From the IMG/VR virus record IMGVR_UViG_3300027734_000233, positions 1 to 30,036 of that record: a DNA stretch of 30,036 nucleotides; one strand, given 5' to 3'. This DNA is from a virus. A program made the position numbers and the translations under genes. Below are positions 20,998-29,671 of the stretch, in pieces. The notes below the pieces were generated by a model. The model saw nothing but the letters and a program-made list of their open reading frames with translations. It made no database searches and was not told the DNA's origin. Numbering within the stretch: the first letter of the stretch is position 1; each line of letters opens with the position of its first letter.

Positions 20998-21497
20998 GCG
21001 ACCGTCTTCGCGCACAGCCGCTCACGCTCGCGCAGGCGAATGAGCTCGTCGCGCAGCTGCACAGGCATCACAAGCCGACGCGCGGTCATCGCTTCTCGAT
21101 CGGAGCATACGACGGCGACCGGTTCGTCGGTGCGGTCATCGTCGGTCGGCCTGTCGCTCGCATGGTCGATCAGTACGCCGTGGCTGAGGTCACGCGCCTC
21201 GTGACGGACGGCACGCGCAACGCATGCAGCTTCCTGTACGGACGCGCTGCTCAGGCCGCGCAGGCGATGGGCTTTGAGTCCATACAGACGTACACGCTGC
21301 CGGAAGAAGGCGGCGCTTCGCTGCGCGCTGTCGGCTGGGAGTGTGATGGCGTCGTCAGGCGCGACGGTCACGGCTGGCAGAGCCGCGAAGGTCGGCGTGA
21401 TGACCAGCCTACGCAGGCCAAGGTCAGGTGGAGACGCACGCTAAACGCGCCGAGAAAGGGCGTGTATACCGACGGACCCCCCCCCGACCCTACGTAG
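20994..21497 (+). CDS. XF1762-family protein (GNAT-like)
   Basis: This 167-residue protein starts with an ATGA overlap. It matches the phage family often annotated as XF1762: LTLAQANELVAQLHRHHKPT, then FSIGAYDGDRFVGAVIVGRP, EVTRLVTDGTRNACSFLYGR and YTLPEEGGASLRAVGW. The pattern resembles a GNAT acyltransferase fold; the substrate of the family is, to my knowledge, not established. It lies at the end of the early block, just before the terminase genes, as related genes often do. The C-terminal 25 residues are basic and Pro-rich. Confidence 0.75.
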   Translation: MSDRLRAQPLTLAQANELVAQLHRHHKPTRGHRFSIGAYDGDRFVGAVIVGRPVARMVDQYAVAEVTRLVTDGTRNACSFLYGRAAQAAQAMGFESIQTYTLPEEGGASLRAVGWECDGVVRRDGHGWQSREGRRDDQPTQAKVRWRRTLNAPRKGVYTDGPPPDPT

Positions 21498-21547
21498 TCC
21501 TCGACTTTCTCTCGCTAGCCTCAAACATTGACCATCAAAGGTGACGG

Positions 21548-21919
21548 ATGGGACGCCCAACAGCCCGCGGTAGCAAGCACAAGCCAAAGGACGTCGTGGA
21601 GATCTGCACATCCGCGACGACTGTGGAGTACCTGCGCGCCAGCCTGGAGCAGCTCGAGCAGGCCGTTGTCGATGCCACCGACAGCAAGTCATGGCAGGCG
21701 ATGGCCTCGCTCAAGTACCGCGCCCTCGAGACGCGGCAGAGGCTGGACGAGGAACTCGCGAAGGCCGCGCTGCCTGACGAGAGCATGAGCGACGAGGAGC
21801 TCCTCGGGATCATCGTGCAGGCCGTGGGTCAGTTCAGCGTGCAGCAAATCGAGCGCCTCGAGGATGCCATCGCGTTCAGGCGCGGCCGGCCGGTCGTGCG
21901 CCTGGTGGAGACGGGGTGA
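21548..21919 (+). CDS. Terminase small subunit
   Basis: This 123-residue protein lies directly upstream of the large terminase, overlapping its GTG by four bases. It begins with a basic segment (GRPTARGSKHKPKDVVE), followed by helices (YLRASLEQLEQAVVDATDSK, then LKYRALETRQRLDEELAK). Small terminase subunits bind the packaging site and load DNA on the motor. The call depends mainly on position and size. AAAGGTGACGG precedes the ATG. Confidence 0.75.
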   Translation: MGRPTARGSKHKPKDVVEICTSATTVEYLRASLEQLEQAVVDATDSKSWQAMASLKYRALETRQRLDEELAKAALPDESMSDEELLGIIVQAVGQFSVQQIERLEDAIAFRRGRPVVRLVETG

Positions 21920-23316
21920 GCGCAGGACTCTCCGCTATGGCGATGGCGGCAGCGCGTCTCTCGCGTCGGACGCAGACCGACCCGCTGGCGTACTTCACGC
22001 CGACGCAGCCGCAGTTGGACTTCCTGTCGCATACGTCGCGCATCCGGCTCGCCCGCTCGGGAAACCAGATCGGCAAGACCACGATGGGGCTGGTGGATCT
22101 CATTTACCGCGCGCTCGGCTCGCATCCGTACCAGCTCGTGCGTGCAGCTCCGATCGAAGCGTGGATCCTCTGTCAGTCGTGGGAGTCGTCGCTCAGCATT
22201 CAAGGCAAGCTGTGGGAACTCCTCCCGAAGGACAGTCTCGCACTAGACACGGAGTACGTCGCTGGACGCGGTTTTCGCGGCAAGACACCTGTGGTTCGCC
22301 TACGGAACGGAAGCGTCATCCGTGTCCGAACGGTCGCGCAGGGGTCATTAGCTCTCGCTGGCTCGACTATCGACGTATGCCTGATCGATGAGCCGTGCCC
22401 GGAGGAGATCTACAACGAGGTGATCCCGCGTGTGTTCGCCCGCAACGGCGTCGTGATGATCACGCTGACGCCGGTCGGCGCTGACCTCAAGTGGCTGAAA
22501 GCCCTTGTCGAGGCCGGCATCGTGACCGACCTGCACTTCCCGCTGACCCCGGAGAACACGCGGCCGATCGGCGCGAGGGAGCCACGCAAGACGCAGGCGC
22601 AGATCGATGAGCTGGCTAACCAGTTGCTCCCGCAGGAACGCGCCCAGCGCCTCGACGGGGAGTGGGAAGGCGAATGGGCAGAGGATCGCGTCTTCCGCGC
22701 GTTCGATCCGGCACGCCACGTTCGCGACGAGGCGCCTGTCGGCGAGGTGCTCATCGGCGTCGGAATCGACCACGGCACCGAGGCCGGCGCCCAGGTGGCG
22801 ATCCTCTCGGCCGTCTTGCGCGATGGCGGCGACGGACACCCGCGCATCTGGGTGCTCGACCAGGTGCAGAGCGATGGGATGACCACGCCAGAGCAGGACG
22901 CCGAGGCGATCCTCGGTATGCTCAAGCGCGCCGGCTTGCGATGGGAAAACGTCGATCGCTGGGTCGGCGACCGGCGCGTCTTCGGGCGCAAGAACGGTTC
23001 GCTCAAGAGCAACGCGATGCTGATGAGCGCGATGGAACGCCGGATGAACCTGCCGACCGGCTCGCTTCCGTTCCGCATCCAGACGGCGTGGAAACCGAAG
23101 GGATCGGTCTACTCGGCGTATCGACTGCTTCAGGCGTGCATGTTGCAGGGCGGCTTCCTCGTGCACCCGCGATGCAAGGGTCTGATCGATGACCTGCTCA
23201 AGTTCGACGGCAGAGAAGCCTCGGAGCACAAGCACGCGATCGATGCCCTCCGCTATGGCGCCGTCGAGCTTGTGAGCCGTCGCCTATACAACCCGACCGC
23301 GATACGGCTGGGCTGA
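21916..23316 (+). CDS. Terminase large subunit
   Basis: This 466-residue packaging motor has a Walker A motif RSGNQIGKTTMG (about residues 47-58), Walker B with catalytic acid DVCLIDEP (about 153-160) and a C-terminal RNase H-like nuclease domain beginning GVGIDHGTEAG (D285). A later conserved segment is KHAIDALRYGA near residue 440. It pumps DNA into the procapsid and cuts the concatemer. The GTG start overlaps the small subunit stop. The length is usual for siphovirus TerL. Confidence 0.95.
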   Translation: MSAGLSAMAMAAARLSRRTQTDPLAYFTPTQPQLDFLSHTSRIRLARSGNQIGKTTMGLVDLIYRALGSHPYQLVRAAPIEAWILCQSWESSLSIQGKLWELLPKDSLALDTEYVAGRGFRGKTPVVRLRNGSVIRVRTVAQGSLALAGSTIDVCLIDEPCPEEIYNEVIPRVFARNGVVMITLTPVGADLKWLKALVEAGIVTDLHFPLTPENTRPIGAREPRKTQAQIDELANQLLPQERAQRLDGEWEGEWAEDRVFRAFDPARHVRDEAPVGEVLIGVGIDHGTEAGAQVAILSAVLRDGGDGHPRIWVLDQVQSDGMTTPEQDAEAILGMLKRAGLRWENVDRWVGDRRVFGRKNGSLKSNAMLMSAMERRMNLPTGSLPFRIQTAWKPKGSVYSAYRLLQACMLQGGFLVHPRCKGLIDDLLKFDGREASEHKHAIDALRYGAVELVSRRLYNPTAIRLG

Positions 23317-23328
23317 ACAGGGGGCAAC

Positions 23329-25053
23329 GTGTACGCCTACTCTAAGATGCCGACTCCTCCAGCGCCCTCGAACCCAGAGGAGGCGATGAGGTGGGAGCAC
23401 ACGCGCCACCGACGCGCGCTGATGGAAGGACGCTGGCAGAGGTTGCTCGAGGACCGCCTTCAGGAGCAGCTCGGCAGCACGCGACGTCAGGCATGGGGAC
23501 GCCCCGACCTTTCGGCCAATCCGTTCAAGGTCGTGGCGACTGAACTTTCCACGCTCTATGACGCCGATCCCGACGTAAAGCACAACAGGGCCGGCGATGT
23601 CAGCGGGTTCACCGACCTCGTGTCGCGTGCGGCGCTGTGGCCGCAGATGTCTCGCTTTCAGTCGATGACCATCGCGCTGCGCGAGATGTGGATGCGCGTG
23701 GACGTCGAGGACGGACGCCTGATCTATCGGCCTGTCCCGCCCGACATGACGATCGCCGAGAGCGATCCGAGCCGGCCGACGATCCCGACGGCCTACGCCG
23801 AGGTGCGACTGCGCCATGTGCGTGGTGAAACCGTGTGGGCGTGGGATGTCCTGGACATTCGCGACCCTGCGAACCCGTCCTACACGGTTCGCCTGACGAC
23901 GGACGATGCGCGCTTCGGTGAGGACGTCACCGAGGAGGTGCTCGGTTCGCGCTTCGATGGGCCGGCCTACCCGTACCGACGCACGCCGCGCGGCGACGAG
24001 GTTCTCGGCGCCCCGATCCTTCCGGTCGTGCTGTACCACGCGAGCCTTTACGGCGATCGCCTGTTCGATGCGTACAACGGCGTCGAGCTCTACGAGGGCA
24101 GTCTCTCGCTGGCGCTGTTCTACAGCTACTTGAGCCATACCCTGCGGGACGCTTCGTTTCCCCAGAGGTACGCCATCGGCGTCCGCATCGCCGGATCCGA
24201 CATGGTGGATGGAGGCACGCGAGGCCAGCGCGTCGAGGTCATCAGTGACCCGACGACGATCCTTATGCTGGACGCTGCTATGGAACAGCAACCCCAGGTC
24301 GGACAGTTCCTCGCAGGCGCGGACTGTGAAAAACTGGAATCCACGATCAGCAGTATCGCCTACCGATTGGCGACGGATGCTGGCCTTGCCCCGTCCGAGC
24401 TCCAGCGCACGAGCGGCAGCGCGAAGAGCGGCTATGCGATCTCGCTTTCGCAGGATGGCAAGCGCACTGCACAGCGCAAGTACGTGATGCAGTTCCGCGA
24501 CTCTGACGAGCGCCTGATGGCAGTGTCGGCCACGCTCTACAACCGCGCGATGGGGACGCAGTTCCCGGAGGGCGGCTACTCTGTGCTGTACCGCGAGATC
24601 CCGCTCTCTCCGGAAGAACTCTCCAGCCGTCGCCAGCATGTGCTCGAGATGCTCGAGGCCGGCCTGATGACCCGCGTGGAGGCTCTCCGTTACTTCGGTT
24701 CGCTCTCCGAGGCCGACGCGAAGGCCGCGCTCGAGGCCATCGATGCAGAGAAGGCGCCGACCGTCGCGGAGCAAGAATCGGAGGGTACGAGGCCGGCGCC
24801 CGCGCCGCAGGTATCCACTGACGCGCAGCACGGCGAGGACATGGCCGAAGCGGCAGAGGAGATCACCGCGAGCACAGAGGCGATCCGCGCGCTCCTCGCT
24901 GGCGATGTGCCGGCGGCTACCCGTCGCGTTCTCGAGGCCGTCGCCGAGAGTCTCGCGGAGGCCGCGGGCTACCTCGGCGTGGCTCCGATGGTCGAGGCCG
25001 AGGTCGAGCTCTCCGACGAGGAAGACGACGCCATGCCAGAGACGGAGAGCTGA
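23329..25053 (+). CDS. Portal protein
   Basis: The GTG start gives 574 residues. The N-terminal half (RRQAWGRPDLSANPFKVVAT, then ELSTLYDADPDV) and the large central region match SPP1 gp6-like portals by size and pattern. The C-terminus is long, acidic and helical (AEAAEEITASTEAIRALLAG, ending SDEEDDAMPETES), as in portals that protrude into the head interior. Portals form the 12-mer channel for DNA entry. It follows TerL and precedes scaffold and capsid, the normal head order. Confidence 0.85.
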   Translation: MYAYSKMPTPPAPSNPEEAMRWEHTRHRRALMEGRWQRLLEDRLQEQLGSTRRQAWGRPDLSANPFKVVATELSTLYDADPDVKHNRAGDVSGFTDLVSRAALWPQMSRFQSMTIALREMWMRVDVEDGRLIYRPVPPDMTIAESDPSRPTIPTAYAEVRLRHVRGETVWAWDVLDIRDPANPSYTVRLTTDDARFGEDVTEEVLGSRFDGPAYPYRRTPRGDEVLGAPILPVVLYHASLYGDRLFDAYNGVELYEGSLSLALFYSYLSHTLRDASFPQRYAIGVRIAGSDMVDGGTRGQRVEVISDPTTILMLDAAMEQQPQVGQFLAGADCEKLESTISSIAYRLATDAGLAPSELQRTSGSAKSGYAISLSQDGKRTAQRKYVMQFRDSDERLMAVSATLYNRAMGTQFPEGGYSVLYREIPLSPEELSSRRQHVLEMLEAGLMTRVEALRYFGSLSEADAKAALEAIDAEKAPTVAEQESEGTRPAPAPQVSTDAQHGEDMAEAAEEITASTEAIRALLAGDVPAATRRVLEAVAESLAEAAGYLGVAPMVEAEVELSDEEDDAMPETES

Positions 25054-25481
25054 TGCCGTTCCTGTCCGAACGACAGCGCGACTACCTCAAGCGCGAGCAT
25101 CCGGCCGTCTACCGGCGGTTCCTGCGCGACGAGCGTGCGATGGGTTTTGAGTTGCGCGCGCCCGCTGACGTCGCCGAGGTGGCGAAGCGTGGCCTCGAGG
25201 CTCGTGAGCGGTACGGCCGTGGCGGTACGCTCGTGGGTGCGCGCAGGGCGAACCAGTTGGCGAACCGCGAGGTCGTGAGCATCGAGACGATCAAGCGGAT
25301 GCTGAACTACTTCAGCCGACACGCCGTGGACCTCGAGGCGCCTGCCGCGAGGCCGGGACACCCGGACTACCCTAGCCCCGGCCGCATCGCGTGGGATCTC
25401 TGGGGCGGTGCGCCTGGGCGAGCATGGGCACGCCGGCAACTTACTGTTTGGGAGCGCGTTCAGCGCGAGGAGGGCAAGTGA
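25053..25481 (+). CDS. Conserved phage protein with YGRGGT motif
   Basis: This 142-residue protein has an ATG overlapping the portal stop by one base. It contains KRGLEARERYGRGGTLVGAR, then ANQLANREVVSIETIKRML, YFSRHAVD and a C-terminal GRIAWDLWGGAPGRAWAR. From memory, this set of motifs recurs in proteins of many dsDNA phages; its function is not established to my knowledge. Position between portal and scaffold suggests a head-associated role. Confidence 0.7.
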   Translation: MPFLSERQRDYLKREHPAVYRRFLRDERAMGFELRAPADVAEVAKRGLEARERYGRGGTLVGARRANQLANREVVSIETIKRMLNYFSRHAVDLEAPAARPGHPDYPSPGRIAWDLWGGAPGRAWARRQLTVWERVQREEGK

Positions 25482-26008
25482 GCACAGAGGAAGGGACTGA
25501 CACGACGGGCGCAGAGGCTCGTATTCGGCAGCTGGTCGCGCGAGTCAAGGAGCTCGAGGGCCGCGTGGGCGAACTGACGCCGCTCGCCGAGCAGGCCGAC
25601 AAGTACCGGACGCAGATCGAGGAGGTCAAGGCGCAGAGCAAGGCCGAGCGCGAGGCGCTCCGCATCGAGCGCGAGATCTCCTCGGCCGGCATCACCGACG
25701 CCGAGGGCATGGAGTACGTGCAGCACGCCTACAACAAGCTGCCGCAGGAGGGCCGGCCTCCGCTTGCGGAATGGCTCGCTGCGAAGGATGCGCTGCCGAA
25801 GGCCGTGCGAGCGTACCTGCCGGAAGCCACGCCGGCCGCGGCGCCGGCACCGACGACGATGCAGATGCCGAAGGCCAACGCTGGCGTGACGTCGCAGCAG
25901 CCCGTCGTGTCGCCGAGCGCGTGGAACGAAGCGGCCATCGCGAAGATGTCGCCCAGCGAGTGGAAGGCCAACAAGGCCGCGATCCTCGCCTCGCTGTCCA
26001 CGGGTTGA
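25478..26008 (+). CDS. Head scaffolding protein
   Basis: The GTG at 25478 overlaps the previous stop (GTGA) with GAGGAGGG upstream, giving 176 residues. A charged coiled coil fills about residues 12-72 (RIRQLVARVKELEGRVGELT, then ADKYRTQIEEVKAQSKAERE). A helical domain, an Ala/Pro-rich linker and a short C-terminal helical region (SPSEWKANKAAILASLS) follow. This layout and the position directly before the capsid gene are typical of scaffolds that shape the procapsid and leave before packaging. No separate protease gene is seen. Confidence 0.82.
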   Translation: MSTEEGTDTTGAEARIRQLVARVKELEGRVGELTPLAEQADKYRTQIEEVKAQSKAEREALRIEREISSAGITDAEGMEYVQHAYNKLPQEGRPPLAEWLAAKDALPKAVRAYLPEATPAAAPAPTTMQMPKANAGVTSQQPVVSPSAWNEAAIAKMSPSEWKANKAAILASLSTG

Positions 26009-26034
26009 CAGACTGTCATAGGCGGTAGTACGGT
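26005..26034 (+). promoter_or_regulatory. Candidate capsid promoter
   Basis: A perfect TTGACA (-35; 26005-26010), an 18-base spacer and TACGGT (-10; T1, A2 and T6 of the consensus kept) lie just upstream of the capsid leader. The -35 box overlaps the scaffold stop codon. Confidence 0.55.
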
Positions 26035-26037
26035 AGC

Positions 26038-26057
26038 CGTGAGGTGAAAGCCTCACG
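26038..26057 (+). other. Stem-loop in the capsid mRNA leader
   Basis: A perfect 7-bp stem CGTGAGG-TGAAAG-CCTCACG lies right after the promoter-like boxes. The capsid leader is about 90-120 bases long and ends in CACAGGAGGCC before the ATG. A 5' stem-loop could stabilise a strongly expressed mRNA. Confidence 0.5.
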
Positions 26058-26127
26058 CGCTCGAGGCAAGCTCTCGTAAAAAGCGACAGGCGCGGCCAAC
26101 GTCAAACCTGCACAGGAGGCCACTACT

Positions 26128-27060
26128 ATGGCTGACGAGATCAAGTTTTCGACGCTGTCCGGCAACGCCCGCGTCAGCGCCGTTCTTCACCAGACCATCC
26201 TCGAGAAGCTCACCGACAAGGCGAGCCTCGTGAACCATCCGTACATTCTCGCGTTCCAGAACATGAACAACAGCGGCTCGTCCGCGCTTCAGGTTCCGGT
26301 CGTGGGTCTCGGTGGCTACAACGCCATGGCGGCTGTGGCTGACGGCGTTGCCGCGAGCAACACGGCGCTCACCACTAGCGCCGCTACCATCACGATCGCT
26401 CGTCAGGCGCTTGTCCGTCAGATCAGCGACCTCGCGAACCTGACAAACAACGTTGCCGGCGGCATGGGCGTTGGCATCGAAGGTCTCGCCGAGGACATGG
26501 TGGGCGCCTACAACAAGCGCGTTACCGCGATGCTCTGCGGCCTCTCCAGCGGCTTCACCAACTTCGTGGGATCCACGGGCTCTGACCTTACCGTCACGCG
26601 CTTCTATGACGCCATCTTCAGCCTCCAGCTGACGGCCAACGATAGTTTTATGGCTATCCTCCATCCCCAGCAGATCAACGATTTGATGACCTCGCTCCGC
26701 TCGGAAACTGGCCCTGGTCAGTACCTTGCGGCCACTCAGGAGCAGGTCAACGCGAAGGGGCCAGGTTACAGGGGCCAGTTGTTTGGCGTAGAGTTGTTTG
26801 GTTCCACGCAGGTGATTACTGCCAATAGTGGAGCCGATTACCTAGGTTACATGTTCTCCCGCGGTGCGGTTGGATATGCGACCGGCTCTGCCGCTCCCGT
26901 CCGCGGCGCTGGCGAGGTCATCCTCCCGGCCGGCACGCCGATCGTGGTGGAGCTCGCCCGCTCTGCCGAGGCTGGCCTCTCCACGATCGTGGGTTCCGCG
27001 TTCGTCGGCGTGGCCGAGCTTGACGACGCCCGCGGCGTCGGCATCCTCTCCGACCTCTAG
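26128..27060 (+). CDS. Major capsid protein
   Basis: This 310-residue protein follows AGGAGG. Pattern and position fit an HK97-fold capsid protein: an N-terminal arm and helix (VLHQTILEKLTDKASLVNHP), a beta-rich region (ALQVPVVGLGGYNAMAAVAD), an A-domain-like segment (DSFMAILHPQQINDLMTSLR) and a C-terminal strand block with GVELFGSTQV and IVVELARSAEAG. It directly follows the scaffold and has its own promoter-like leader. Codons at about 26640-26880 are more AT-rich than the rest (TTG, TTT, GTA, AGG). Confidence 0.88.
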   Translation: MADEIKFSTLSGNARVSAVLHQTILEKLTDKASLVNHPYILAFQNMNNSGSSALQVPVVGLGGYNAMAAVADGVAASNTALTTSAATITIARQALVRQISDLANLTNNVAGGMGVGIEGLAEDMVGAYNKRVTAMLCGLSSGFTNFVGSTGSDLTVTRFYDAIFSLQLTANDSFMAILHPQQINDLMTSLRSETGPGQYLAATQEQVNAKGPGYRGQLFGVELFGSTQVITANSGADYLGYMFSRGAVGYATGSAAPVRGAGEVILPAGTPIVVELARSAEAGLSTIVGSAFVGVAELDDARGVGILSDL

Positions 27061-27076
27061 GCTGTCCTAGCGTCGG

Positions 27077-27107
27077 GGCGTGTCCGTGCTTATTGTACGG
27101 GCACGCC
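27077..27107 (+). terminator. Stem-loop after the capsid gene
   Basis: An 11-bp stem (GGCGTGTCCGT / ACGGGCACGCC, one G-U pair) with a 9-base AT-rich loop lies 17 bases after the capsid stop and is followed by TTCG with no long T-tract. It probably acts as a partial terminator or 3' stabiliser, limiting expression of the genes downstream. Confidence 0.65.
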
Positions 27108-27128
27108 TTCGTGCGTAAGGAGGGTTCA

Positions 27129-27773
27129 GTGGCAGCAACGTTCACGACCGCTACCGGCGGCACTTTCGCGGGAGCACCCGCATCACGACCGCAGGCCATG
27201 CGCGAGGCGGTCAAGCTCGATCCGATCCCCGTGTGGTGGTACATCCATCACCCGGCACGCTGGCAGCTCGTCGGTGAGGATTGGATCCCTTGGCTGTCCG
27301 AGCTCCGCGCCGATCCCGGCGTGGGCAACGTGGATAAGGACGGGAACACCGACATGGCCGAGGTGATCAAGCGCCGTCAGGGCTGGACGATCATTCCGTG
27401 GGAGGCAGAGCCTGGTGGCTACTGCGTCGCCTATGATGGTTGGGCCGGGCCTGTGCATCTCAGCAAGTGGCAGACGCCGCGCATGGTGGCCGGTCAGGTG
27501 CGCGTGGCCTCCGATGAGGCCGGCTACTGGGCCTTCTGTCGTCGCCTCGTTGCGGAGGGCTACATCGCTAAGCCTGATCCGGATTTTATCGACGTCCTGA
27601 TCGAGCGTCAGGAGCGCAAACTCGCTGAATGGGAGGAGCGTGCCAGCGTGAACCCCTACATCGCGCAGATGCTTCCGGCCGAGCGCGCTCTCCTCGAGCG
27701 TATGCGAGTCGCGAAGGATCGCCTGTTCGCTGAGCCTGTCGAGGACGCAGCGCCGAAGCGGGTGCGTAAGTGA
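27129..27773 (+). CDS. Hypothetical head-region protein
   Basis: The GTG at 27129 behind AAGGAGGGTTCA gives 214 residues; an in-frame ATG at 27093 lies in the hairpin and is unlikely. The protein has many Trp residues (PIPVWWYIHHPARWQLVGED, then WIPWLSELRADPG and GWTIIPWEAEPGG) and a helical C-terminus rich in Glu and Arg (IERQERKLAEWEERASVNPY). It ends in a basic tail (PKRVRK). No family is recognised. Its place between capsid and connector suggests a minor virion or head-completion protein. Confidence 0.65.
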   Translation: MAATFTTATGGTFAGAPASRPQAMREAVKLDPIPVWWYIHHPARWQLVGEDWIPWLSELRADPGVGNVDKDGNTDMAEVIKRRQGWTIIPWEAEPGGYCVAYDGWAGPVHLSKWQTPRMVAGQVRVASDEAGYWAFCRRLVAEGYIAKPDPDFIDVLIERQERKLAEWEERASVNPYIAQMLPAERALLERMRVAKDRLFAEPVEDAAPKRVRK

Positions 27774-27916
27774 GCGGCGAGAAGCCGGGGTATCGGCAGG
27801 CCATGGAGCGCCTGACGGAGCGCCTCGTCAACAGCGGTGTGCCGGTTGACAAGGCGCGCAAGGAAGCACAGGACGCAGCGCAACGTGCGGATCGCAAGGA
27901 GCGCGATAAGCGGTAG
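27770..27916 (+). CDS. 48-residue charged protein
   Basis: The GTG at 27770 overlaps the previous stop (GTGA). The short product is helical and very charged: MSGEKPGYRQAMERLTERLV, NSGVPVDKAR, then KEAQDAAQRADRKERDKR. No function is recognised. The overlapping start, the head-block position and an intact reading frame support it as a real small gene. Confidence 0.55.
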   Translation: MSGEKPGYRQAMERLTERLVNSGVPVDKARKEAQDAAQRADRKERDKR

Positions 27917-27933
27917 CCAGGTGGAGGTCGGGC

Positions 27934-28695
27934 ATGTCCCTCGCAGAGACGGTCTACGCTGCTCGGTTCCGCTCGACGGAGACGATCGAGCGTGGACGCC
28001 AGCAGACGCTCACATGCCCGACCCAGCGTGCAGGCGCCACGGCCACGCCGACGAGTGGGACGATCACGATCTACCGGCCTGACCAGACGGTTCTCGTGAC
28101 GTCCGCAGTCACGATCCCCGGAGGCGGGATCGCTACCTACTCGCTGGCTGCGGCGACCACGACGGCCGAGCAGCTCGGCGAGGGCTGGCTCGTTGAGTGG
28201 GCGCTGGTGATGCCGGATGCGGTGACGCACACGTTTAGGAACGATGCGGCGCTTTGCCGCAGAACCCTCTATCCAGTCGTCGCAGATGCCGACCTGACGC
28301 AGCGTCACAGCGACCTTCCCAACCTGCTCGCGTCGGGCACGACGTCATACCAGGCCTACCTGGACGAGGCGTTCGCCACGATCGGGAACCGGCTCATCTC
28401 GCAGGGGCGCCGGCCGTACCTGGTGATCCAGCCCAGCGCCCTGCGCGAGGCGCACGTTGCGATGACACTGCACTTGATCTTCCTCGACTTCTCGACGTCG
28501 GCCGGCGACTCGGGACGCTGGCAGGCGCTCGCGGATCACTACATGCGCGCGTACACCGAGGCGTGGAACCAGCTCAAGTTTACCTATGACGAGACTGACG
28601 CCAACAAGGTGGACGCCACGATGAAGAAGGGCGCAGCCTCGACGGTGTGGCTCAACGGGCGCGGTGGACAAAACTACTGGACGCGGTGGTACTGA
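27934..28695 (+). CDS. Head-tail connector protein (allele B, complete)
   Basis: This 253-residue protein follows GGAGG. The N-terminal part (about residues 20-80) is a beta-rich domain (GTITIYRPDQTVLVTSAVTI). The middle and C-terminal part is helical (YQAYLDEAFATIGNRLISQG, then ALREAHVAMTLHLIFLDFST), ending NYWTRWY. The position after capsid and before tail terminator suggests a head-tail adaptor or neck protein; no firm family motif is seen. It is the full-length version of the truncated gene at the window start. Confidence 0.7.
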   Translation: MSLAETVYAARFRSTETIERGRQQTLTCPTQRAGATATPTSGTITIYRPDQTVLVTSAVTIPGGGIATYSLAAATTTAEQLGEGWLVEWALVMPDAVTHTFRNDAALCRRTLYPVVADADLTQRHSDLPNLLASGTTSYQAYLDEAFATIGNRLISQGRRPYLVIQPSALREAHVAMTLHLIFLDFSTSAGDSGRWQALADHYMRAYTEAWNQLKFTYDETDANKVDATMKKGAASTVWLNGRGGQNYWTRWY

Positions 28696-29138
28696 TGGCT
28701 GCGAAGAGCATCCGTCAGTTGCGCGAGGACGTCACTGCGCGCATCCTCACGCTCACGGGCTGGAAGGAGTCGAGGGTCGCGCCGGATAACTTCGGCCGTG
28801 ACGCTGACAGCATCGCGCACAAGGCATTCGCGGTGCATCCGGCAGAGACGGCCGACATGCGCGCGTACCGTGGCCGGCCTGCCGAGGGCCTCCTGGTCGA
28901 GACGTCGCTCGTCGTCCACTACTGTTGGCGCCTCGCGCCGAAGGGCATGAGCGACTCCTACGATGACGCACTCGATGGAGAGGCCGCAGTCGTCAACGTC
29001 CTGATGGCCTACGATGCATCGTGGCCTCTGTCCTACAAGGTGCAGGTCGTTCGCACCACGCGCACCACATCGGATAGTGGCGAGTGGGTGCTCGGGCAGG
29101 TCGAGACTCGGATCGTACACACACTTCCACTTCAATAG
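28695..29138 (+). CDS. Tail terminator-like protein (allele B)
   Basis: This 147-residue counterpart of 604-1047 has the same one-base start overlap and 12 substitutions, several of them conservative. The shared core includes RVAPDNFGRDADSIAHKAFA and RLAPKGMSDSYDDALDGE. It probably caps the tail tube and joins it to the head, by position before the tube gene. Both copies end in HTLPLQ. Confidence 0.62.
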   Translation: MAAKSIRQLREDVTARILTLTGWKESRVAPDNFGRDADSIAHKAFAVHPAETADMRAYRGRPAEGLLVETSLVVHYCWRLAPKGMSDSYDDALDGEAAVVNVLMAYDASWPLSYKVQVVRTTRTTSDSGEWVLGQVETRIVHTLPLQ

Positions 29139-29147
29139 GGGGATCTC

Positions 29148-29642
29148 ATGGCCGCTTCGACGGTGATCAAGAACTTTCGCGATGCAACCGTGATTTTCGC
29201 AGACGGCACTACGCCGACTCCGCTCTCTCTGACGCTCGCGCTGGAGGCTGGCGATCTCGCGCTCTCCGGTCTCAGCGAGAGCAATACCGAGGTCACGACG
29301 TACCTCGACCGTGGCGAGCTCGCGACCGTCAGGAAGACGAACCGCTCGTTCCCGACCGTGAGTATGACTTGTTCGATGGCAGATCTGAGTGATGCCACCG
29401 ACAAGCTGATCTGGGACGCGGTCAACAAGACCGGCGCCTTTGCCAGCGCGGTCAGCACGATCAGCGGTTCGGATGCGTTCGGACTCAAGATCACTGTCAC
29501 AATTGAAGGCACCAACTTCGGGGATTCGGCGGATCACACCATCGTCATGAACGGTGTTCACTGCTCGATCGACTTCGCCGAGGGCGACCCGAACACCTTC
29601 ACGATCAACGGCACGGTGTACGGCAGCATCACCGCGACCTGA
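29148..29642 (+). CDS. Major tail tube protein (allele B)
   Basis: This 164-residue counterpart of 1057-1551 has only about 57% amino-acid identity. Conserved islands are KNFRD, TTYLDRG, DLSDAT, WDAVNKTG, EGDPN and GSITA; the surface-like positions between them differ. It has the same Shine-Dalgarno (AGGGGGATCTC). The high divergence beside conserved neighbours points to allele replacement or strong selection on the tube. Confidence 0.72.
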   Translation: MAASTVIKNFRDATVIFADGTTPTPLSLTLALEAGDLALSGLSESNTEVTTYLDRGELATVRKTNRSFPTVSMTCSMADLSDATDKLIWDAVNKTGAFASAVSTISGSDAFGLKITVTIEGTNFGDSADHTIVMNGVHCSIDFAEGDPNTFTINGTVYGSITAT

Positions 29643-29671
29643 TCCACGCTCAAGGTCGAACATCTCGCACG

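Noticed and set aside
22348-23235. 295-codon open frame antisense to the large terminase
   Set aside because: Shadow of a strongly conserved motor gene with no motif of its own.
23284-24831. 515-codon open frame antisense to the portal gene
   Set aside because: Composition is that of a reverse-complement shadow, and the portal frame has clear start, context and domain pattern.
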